In this document: positions 61,620 to 64,000 of the stretch, in pieces
Numbering within the stretch: the first letter of the stretch is position 1
Layout: every line of letters begins with the position of its first letter
Source: Fredinandcohnia onubensis
Lineage (GTDB): Bacteria > Bacillota > Bacilli > Bacillales > Bacillaceae_L
Direction: 5' to 3'
Assembly: GCF_031181385.1 (NCBI RefSeq)
Contig: NZ_JAPSKV010000007.1
Location: forward strand, 1-64,000
Length of the DNA: 64,000 nucleotides
Made by a program: the position numbers and the translations under genes
The notes under the pieces: model-generated
What the model was told of the DNA's origin: nothing
What the model saw: only the letters and a program-made list of their open reading frames with translations
Database searches by the model: none

Positions 61620-62336
61620 TTATGCTGTTTTTCTAAGCTCTTTTTTGGCTGCAATTTTTTTGTTTTGCAAGTATCCAAGTCCTAATACCAGAACTGTTAA
61701 TACTGCTGCGATTAGGTATGAAACTGGACCATGTTCGATGTGAAGGAAGTTAGTAAATCCCTTGTCCTTCATTACCATTTCCCCCGCTGTCCATGCAAGG
61801 ATACCAGCACCGACGTATGAAATCCAAGCATATTTGTCCATTGCTTTTACGATGAACTTAGAACCAAAAATCATAATTGGAATACTAATGGCAACCCCTA
61901 GTGCTACCATTCCAATGTGACCATCAGCTGCACCGGCAACTGCAACAACATTATCAAGACTCATAACAGCGTCTGCCATAATAATCGTCCCAATTGCTGA
62001 CATAAAACCTGATGTAGATTTCACATTTGCTTCTTCTTCTCCTTGAACTAATACCTTATAGGCAATGAATAGAAGTAAAACTCCACCGATTAAATTAACA
62101 AATGGAATTTTTAATAGGTAAACAATGATGGCTGCAAATAATATACGTAAAATAACAGCCCCTGCAGTTCCCCAAAAGATTGCTTTGTTTTGTTGATCTT
62201 TTGGAAGGTTTCTAGTAGCCATTGCAATTACGACTGCATTATCCCCAGATAGAATAATATCAATTGCAATGATTTTTAATAAAGCGAGTGTCGCTCCAGA
62301 AGATATTGCTATTCCGAGAATCGTTAGCATATCCAT
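61620..62336 (-). CDS. TerC-family membrane protein (YjbE/YceF type)
   Basis: 238 residues, about seven membrane helices. Conserved acidic motifs IDIILSGDNAVVIAMA and MADAVMSLDNVVAVAGA are the TerC metal-site segments. TerC proteins export Mn(II) or assist metal loading of secreted enzymes. No yybP-ykoY (Mn) riboswitch was recognised in the 200-bp leader. GGGGGAAT precedes ATG. Confidence 0.87.
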   Translation of the reverse strand: MDMLTILGIAISSGATLALLKIIAIDIILSGDNAVVIAMATRNLPKDQQNKAIFWGTAGAVILRILFAAIIVYLLKIPFVNLIGGVLLLFIAYKVLVQGEEEANVKSTSGFMSAIGTIIMADAVMSLDNVVAVAGAADGHIGMVALGVAISIPIMIFGSKFIVKAMDKYAWISYVGAGILAWTAGEMVMKDKGFTNFLHIEHGPVSYLIAAVLTVLVLGLGYLQNKKIAAKKELRKTA

Positions 62337-62503
62337 AGGGTAATTCCCCCTTAGTATAAGTATATTAAAATAATAAAAAATTTATCCCATAAACTAGAAT
62401 ACTCCTATTTTTTGTCATGTTCAATATATCCACCTAAATTCTTGTATGCAAAACCACCAGAATTATCCATATCATTCATGCTCATACTACATATGAAATA
62501 CTA

Positions 62504-62550
62504 TTGACATAACACCTTTTGGTTTCATATAATCAAAACATGAAACCAAA
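62504..62550 (+). promoter_or_regulatory. Consensus promoter with perfect palindromic operator
   Basis: TTGACA (62504-62509) and TATAAT (62528-62533) with an 18-bp spacer. TTTGGTTTCAT (62518-62528) and ATGAAACCAAA (62540-62550) form a perfect 11-bp inverted repeat spanning the -10 and start point, a likely ArsR-type operator for autoregulation of the following pair. Confidence 0.78.
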
Positions 62551-62584
62551 TGGTTTTATTTCTATTCAAAAGGGAGATTTTATT

Positions 62585-63001
62585 ATGACAAAAACACCTG
62601 ATATAACACAAACTGTTTTAATTGAAGCACCTATTGAAAAAGTATGGGACCTTGTATCAAACGGGGAAGGAATCGGAACTTGGTTCATGCCAAATGATTT
62701 AGTAGCGGAGGAAGGCCATGAATTTCATGTCCAATCTCCATTTGGACCCTCTCCATGTAAAGTTTTAAAAGTAGAAGCGCCACATCGTCTTACTTTTGCC
62801 TGGGACACGGATGGCTGGGTTGTGGAGTTTCTTTTAAAAGAAATCGATGGAAATACAGAGTTCACCCTCATACATGGTGGTTGGAAAGATTCTGAAGAAA
62901 TCATTGGTAAGGCAAATCGCAAAGCTTCTGAGATCCGCGAAACAATGAATAGCGGTTGGGCAGGTATTGTGCAAAAACTTCGTCAGGTGGCGACTAATTA
63001 G
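62585..63001 (+). CDS. SRPBCC/AHSA1 domain protein
   Basis: 138 residues. The START-like fold motif is [20 protein letters not shown], with [10 protein letters not shown] and [18 protein letters not shown]1-type proteins bind hydrophobic ligands; many are paired with an ArsR regulator. ATG at 62585 lies behind AAAGGGAG. Its stop overlaps the ArsR start by one base. Confidence 0.86.
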   Translation: MTKTPDITQTVLIEAPIEKVWDLVSNGEGIGTWFMPNDLVAEEGHEFHVQSPFGPSPCKVLKVEAPHRLTFAWDTDGWVVEFLLKEIDGNTEFTLIHGGWKDSEEIIGKANRKASEIRETMNSGWAGIVQKLRQVATN

Positions 63002-63372
63002 TGTCAGAGTCTGCCGGGAAATATGATGTATTTCAAGCGATTGCTGATCCAACACGTAGAGAGGTGCTCCGTTTACTTTCAAATAAGGAACTCCCTATTT
63101 CAGAGATCACAAGTCACTTTTCGATGAGTCGGACAGCCGTGGCAAAGCATCTTCACATTCTTACTGAGGCCAATTTAGTGAGCGGCAAAAAGGTTGGTAG
63201 AGAAAAACGCTATCGCCTTCAGCCCGAATCGTTATCAGATCTGCGCGAGTGGCTCTCGTATTTCGATCAGTTTTGGAATAATAAGCTATCGGTGTTAAAA
63301 CATATTGCCGAGAATGGTACAGACGGTGATTGTGGATTAAAAGCTGTGAAGCCACCGGATTCGGATGACTAA
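63001..63372 (+). CDS. ArsR-family transcriptional regulator
   Basis: 123 residues. Winged helix AIADPTRREVLRLLSNKELP, then ISEITSHFSMSRTAVAKHLH and VSGKKVGREKRYRLQP. No CxC metal site is seen, so it is of the SdpR/metal-free type. Starts at GTG overlapping the SRPBCC stop. It likely represses its own operon through the palindrome at 62518-62550. Confidence 0.87.
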   Translation: MSESAGKYDVFQAIADPTRREVLRLLSNKELPISEITSHFSMSRTAVAKHLHILTEANLVSGKKVGREKRYRLQPESLSDLREWLSYFDQFWNNKLSVLKHIAENGTDGDCGLKAVKPPDSDD

Positions 63373-63389
63373 GTTCATGATGTGTCTTG

Positions 63390-63421
63390 TGTAAGGTCTT
63401 CATCAGTTGATGAAGACCTTA
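63390..63421 (+). terminator. Terminator of the SRPBCC-ArsR operon
   Basis: AAGGTCTTCATCA and TGATGAAGACCTT form a 13-bp stem over GT, followed by AACTTTT. Confidence 0.75.
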
Positions 63422-63463
63422 ACTTTTAATAAGAGCAAACTTATCGAGCTCATTGATGTTGCC

Positions 63464-63667
63464 ATGAAGGACTTTGCGCGCGGGCTCTGCTGGTGTGCGG
63501 GACTTCATCAACCCCATGAAGGACTTTACGCGCGGGCTCAGCCGGTGTGTGGGACTTCATCAACCCCATGAAGGACTTTACGCGCAGGCTCAGCCGGTGT
63601 GTGGGACTTCATCAACCCCATGAAGGACTTTACGCGCAGGCTAGCCTGCGGGTGGGACTTCATCCCC
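63464..63667. repeat. Four-copy 52-bp tandem repeat with internal palindromes
   Basis: Units start at 63464, 63516, 63568 and 63620. Each begins ATGAAGGACTTTACGCGC and ends GGGACTTCATCAACCCC, so ATGAAG and CTTCAT can pair within a unit. GC-rich compared with surroundings. Copies are nearly identical; the last diverges after GCTAGCC. Not CRISPR, since no distinct spacers exist. Confidence 0.85.
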
Positions 63668-63719
63668 TATACTCTCTACAATCCCCAAGCAAAAAAGTCT
63701 TCATCCCTGATCATGACCT

Positions 63720-64000
63720 TCAGCTAATTAGCGGTAATGAAATTTCAATGGTTGTGCCTTTGGTTTCCTCGCTATCGATTGTTAGTTGGCCTCCGTGTTC
63801 TTGGATAATCGTTTGGCAGATCATTAAGCCAAGGCCGGTGCCTTTTTCTTTTGTTGTGAAAAACGCCTTGCCGATTTTCTCGAGCTTGTCCTTTGGGATT
63901 CCACGTCCATTGTCAGCAAAGCGAAGTATCGCATTATTCCTTTTCGGATATAACGTAATATCGATAATTCCTCCATCATCGATTGCCTCGATACTATTTT
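63720..64000 (-). CDS. Sensor histidine kinase, C-terminal ATPase domain (partial)
   Basis: About 93 residues to a TGA. HATPase_c motifs are visible: N-box NSIEAID, G1 box FADNGRGIP and G2 box KGTGLGLMICQTII. The N-terminal sensing part lies beyond the window. The order NSIEAIDDGG and FFTTKEKGTGLGL is typical of sporulation-type and PAS-containing kinases in Bacillus. Its signal and partner cannot be told. Confidence 0.85.
   Translation of the reverse strand, partial: NSIEAIDDGGIIDITLYPKRNNAILRFADNGRGIPKDKLEKIGKAFFTTKEKGTGLGLMICQTIIQEHGGQLTIDSEETKGTTIEISLPLIS

Noticed and set aside
62337-62500. Manganese (yybP-ykoY) riboswitch before the TerC gene
   Set aside because: No conserved core loops seen; the leader looks like simple AT-rich promoter DNA.

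Overview
The window is low-GC DNA with short leaders, strong Shine-Dalgarno sites, frequent TTG and GTG starts and many rho-independent terminators. Gene content (PdaA, MreBH, YfkAB, YfkD, YfkH-I-J-K, TreA, class I fumarase) points to a spore-forming Bacillaceae chromosome (Bacillus, Neobacillus or Mesobacillus type). No rRNA, tRNA, CRISPR array or prophage was seen. From about 31.4 kb to the end the gene order recalls the B. subtilis yfjO-yfjP-pdaA-yfkAB-yfkD-yfkF-yfkHIJK-treA segment (from memory, not aligned). The first 31 kb is mostly accessory.

Region 1 (1-2.0 kb): the tail of an IS3-family transposase, a zinc-type alcohol dehydrogenase, and a divergent TetR regulator broken by one in-frame TGA.

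Region 2 (2.3-13.3 kb): a cyclic-di-GMP island. It encodes a PilZ protein, an EAL-like/HDOD protein, an HD-GYP phosphodiesterase, a PAS-GGDEF cyclase, a PAS-GGDEF-EAL-PilZ protein and a lone receiver protein. Two c-di-GMP-I (GEMM) riboswitches lie between them. One, followed by a terminator, leads the GGDEF-EAL-PilZ gene; the other leads a WxL-type surface protein and its DUF916/DUF3324 partner. The island therefore appears to make, degrade, sense and respond to c-di-GMP.

Region 3 (14.2-31 kb): two neighbouring amino-sugar loci. The first runs leftward from a well-formed promoter with ROK-type operators: ROK repressor, sugar ABC importer, M20 amidohydrolase, degenerate M24 protein, NagB-like deaminase, ROK kinase. 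The second has a LicT-type antiterminator, a second NagB-like deaminase, a PTS EIIBC, a carbamoylase-type M20 hydrolase, a PTS EIIA and an RpiR regulator. The shared logic (import, amide hydrolysis, deamination) suggests use of an N-substituted glucosamine; the substrate is unknown.

Region 4 (31.4-44.7 kb): core genes, including RlmD-type methyltransferase, AlkA-type glycosylase, paired SMR pumps with a possible leader peptide, PdaA, fumarase, YfkAB and YfkD.

Region 5 (44.8-50.9 kb): a candidate sporulation-type small RNA, an OsmC protein, and a likely peptide quorum-sensing cassette. That cassette has a 42-residue PapR-like propeptide divergent from a PlcR-like HTH-TPR regulator, facing a six-gene operon for a small secreted protein, three membrane proteins, an ABC ATPase and a membrane-anchored protein. 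It sits between yfkD-like and yfkF-like genes and is the best candidate here for an undescribed system.

Region 6 (51-64 kb): MFS exporter, P1B-type metal ATPase with a PerR-like box and a 31-bp triple repeat, the yfkHIJK block, TreA, MreBH, a TerC protein, an SRPBCC/ArsR pair with a perfect palindromic operator, and the end of a sensor kinase. Three unrelated short tandem arrays (21, 20 and 52 bp) lie in intergenic DNA.
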